Below are positions 62,970 to 64,000 of a stretch of DNA of 64,000 nt, piece by piece. Under the pieces are notes generated by a model. The model saw only the letters and a program-made list of their open reading frames with translations. It had not been told where the DNA came from and ran no database searches. Within the stretch, counting starts at the first letter, position 1; each line of letters begins with the position of its first letter. This DNA comes from Pegoplata infirma. Its lineage: Eukaryota; Arthropoda; Insecta; Diptera; Anthomyiidae. The translations under genes were made by a program, and so were the position numbers. The stretch is from positions 177,089,021-177,153,020 of the forward strand of contig OY992537.1 of assembly GCA_963921195.1 (NCBI GenBank), in the 5' to 3' direction.

Positions 62970-64000
62970 CTAGCAGGCCCGCCCGGAACTTCGCCCCCGG
63001 TTATCTTAAATACCTGATTAAAGAAGGATCAGGATTAAAGTCTCCATTTCTAAAATTCTGCCCTACAGATTTTTTTTTTTATTTAATGTTGATCGTTGAA
63101 GTCATTCATAAAAACTATTTAGAATAAACAATAAAATTAAAACATCCCCGTTTAGCTTGGAAACATGTTCGTTTCGGTAAATAATGTTCTTGAAAATTTT
63201 CGAGCCCTTATATCGTAATTATTGAAAGCATTTCATTCCCCGTTTCACTCCTCTTCGTTTCCCGTTCTATTCCATTTCGTTTCCTTTTCTATTCATTTGT
63301 TTCCCATTTTATTCCATTTTGTTCTGAATTCCAATTCATTTCGTTCCATGTAGGCTTCATTTTTAAAAAAAAGTACCACATTAGAATAATTTACCCTTAT
63401 CCCTATTAAAATCTAAATTTCCAGAAGGTTCTTTTTCAGAATGATTTTTTGAGCTGGAGGATCCAACATTTCAAGTTACTATGACCAACTTTGCAGGAGA
63501 TAGAAAAATTTACAAAGTTCACTACTTTGCACGTATTTGCCCCAGTAAAATAGGAATTTCCAAAATGGACATTTTCAGAATGTTTTGAAATTAGATGGGT
63601 AGTTTCGTAGATTTTAAAATTTTACGTCTTTTGACCCAAAGTGATCTTTAAAATGGGTGTGGTCAATAAAACCTACCCTAACTCACCCTGAAAGTAAATT
63701 CTAAATATTGGTGCAACATTTTTGAAATCACATAATAAGTTTCGTATATTTACAAATTTTACGTAGATGAACCGTAGCCTATGTCTAACATGATGGACCA
63801 TTCTTAATAATGGAAAAAACATTTTTTAAATGAGTAGTTTCGGATATTTTGAAATTTTACGTTTTTTGGCCAAAAGTGGGCGTACAAGTAGGTGTGGTCG
63901 ATGAGAGCTAACCCATGTCCACCCTGAATCACCATTCTTGATATATGTATATTGGTGATAACATTTTTTAAATCGGATGAGTAGTTTGATCATATTTAAA
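62970..64000 (-). mobile_element. Helitron-like 3' end, runs off the window
   Basis: On the minus strand the unit ends ...GGCCTGCTAG followed by T, the CTAG|T junction expected of a Helitron. The region inward (GGAACGAAATGG-like, AAGGGCTCGAAAATTTTC) matches 13990-14300 next to the 3' end of Helitron-like unit 1. The remainder, to the window edge, has no recognisable ORF. Confidence 0.45.

Overview
The window looks like nuclear DNA of a higher (brachyceran) fly, probably a calyptrate. This is inferred from its AT-richness, short spliceosomal introns, many mini-me-like elements (GTCY microsatellite plus a core around TACTTTATGGGGTCC), a Penelope-like element, a LOA-type retrotransposon and an odorant receptor that matches fly Or67d. 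It is not bacterial: most of the open frames are chance frames in AT-rich repeats.

The one convincing host gene is a four-exon odorant receptor on the + strand (32620-46924). Its exons join in frame into a 387-residue protein that I recognise as an Or67d orthologue; in Drosophila this is the cis-vaccenyl acetate pheromone receptor. Its second intron is 12,576 bp and is filled with nested transposons. Its third intron is almost entirely one hAT-type MITE. The DNA just upstream of the start codon is also transposon-derived.

Layout. 1-7790: 35-bp satellite with a palindromic core, containing a 2.85-kb duplication that carries a mini-me-like element. 7800-9560: small MITEs and a mini-me copy. 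9561-17300: Helitron-like units carrying about 146-bp and 16-bp tandem repeats, the first split by a 2.1-kb foldback. 17300-21530: mini-me remnant, foldback with nested MITE, retrotransposon tail. 21960-24850: diverged 35-bp arrays in both orientations. 25310-32568: MITEs, one full mini-me copy and relics. 32620-47040: the Or67d-like gene. Its large intron holds a CACTC-ended MITE, a foldback, a decayed Penelope-like element with three nested MITEs, a second foldback with a hAT MITE, and an A-rich duplication with nested MITEs, the innermost carrying a 72-nt tRNA-like gene. 47142-51360: mini-me copy split by a hAT element, then a 5'-truncated LOA copy lying inside a short, apparently coding host stretch. 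53728-58995: an apparently intact two-ORF LOA-type retrotransposon. 59340-64000: foldbacks, a hAT MITE and a second Helitron-like 3' end.

Target-site duplications give insertion orders: Helitron-like unit then foldback; mini-me then hAT element; Penelope-like element then MITEs; outer TA-flanked MITE then inner MITE. All calls come from reading the sequence; family assignments rest on recalled motifs and no database search was made.
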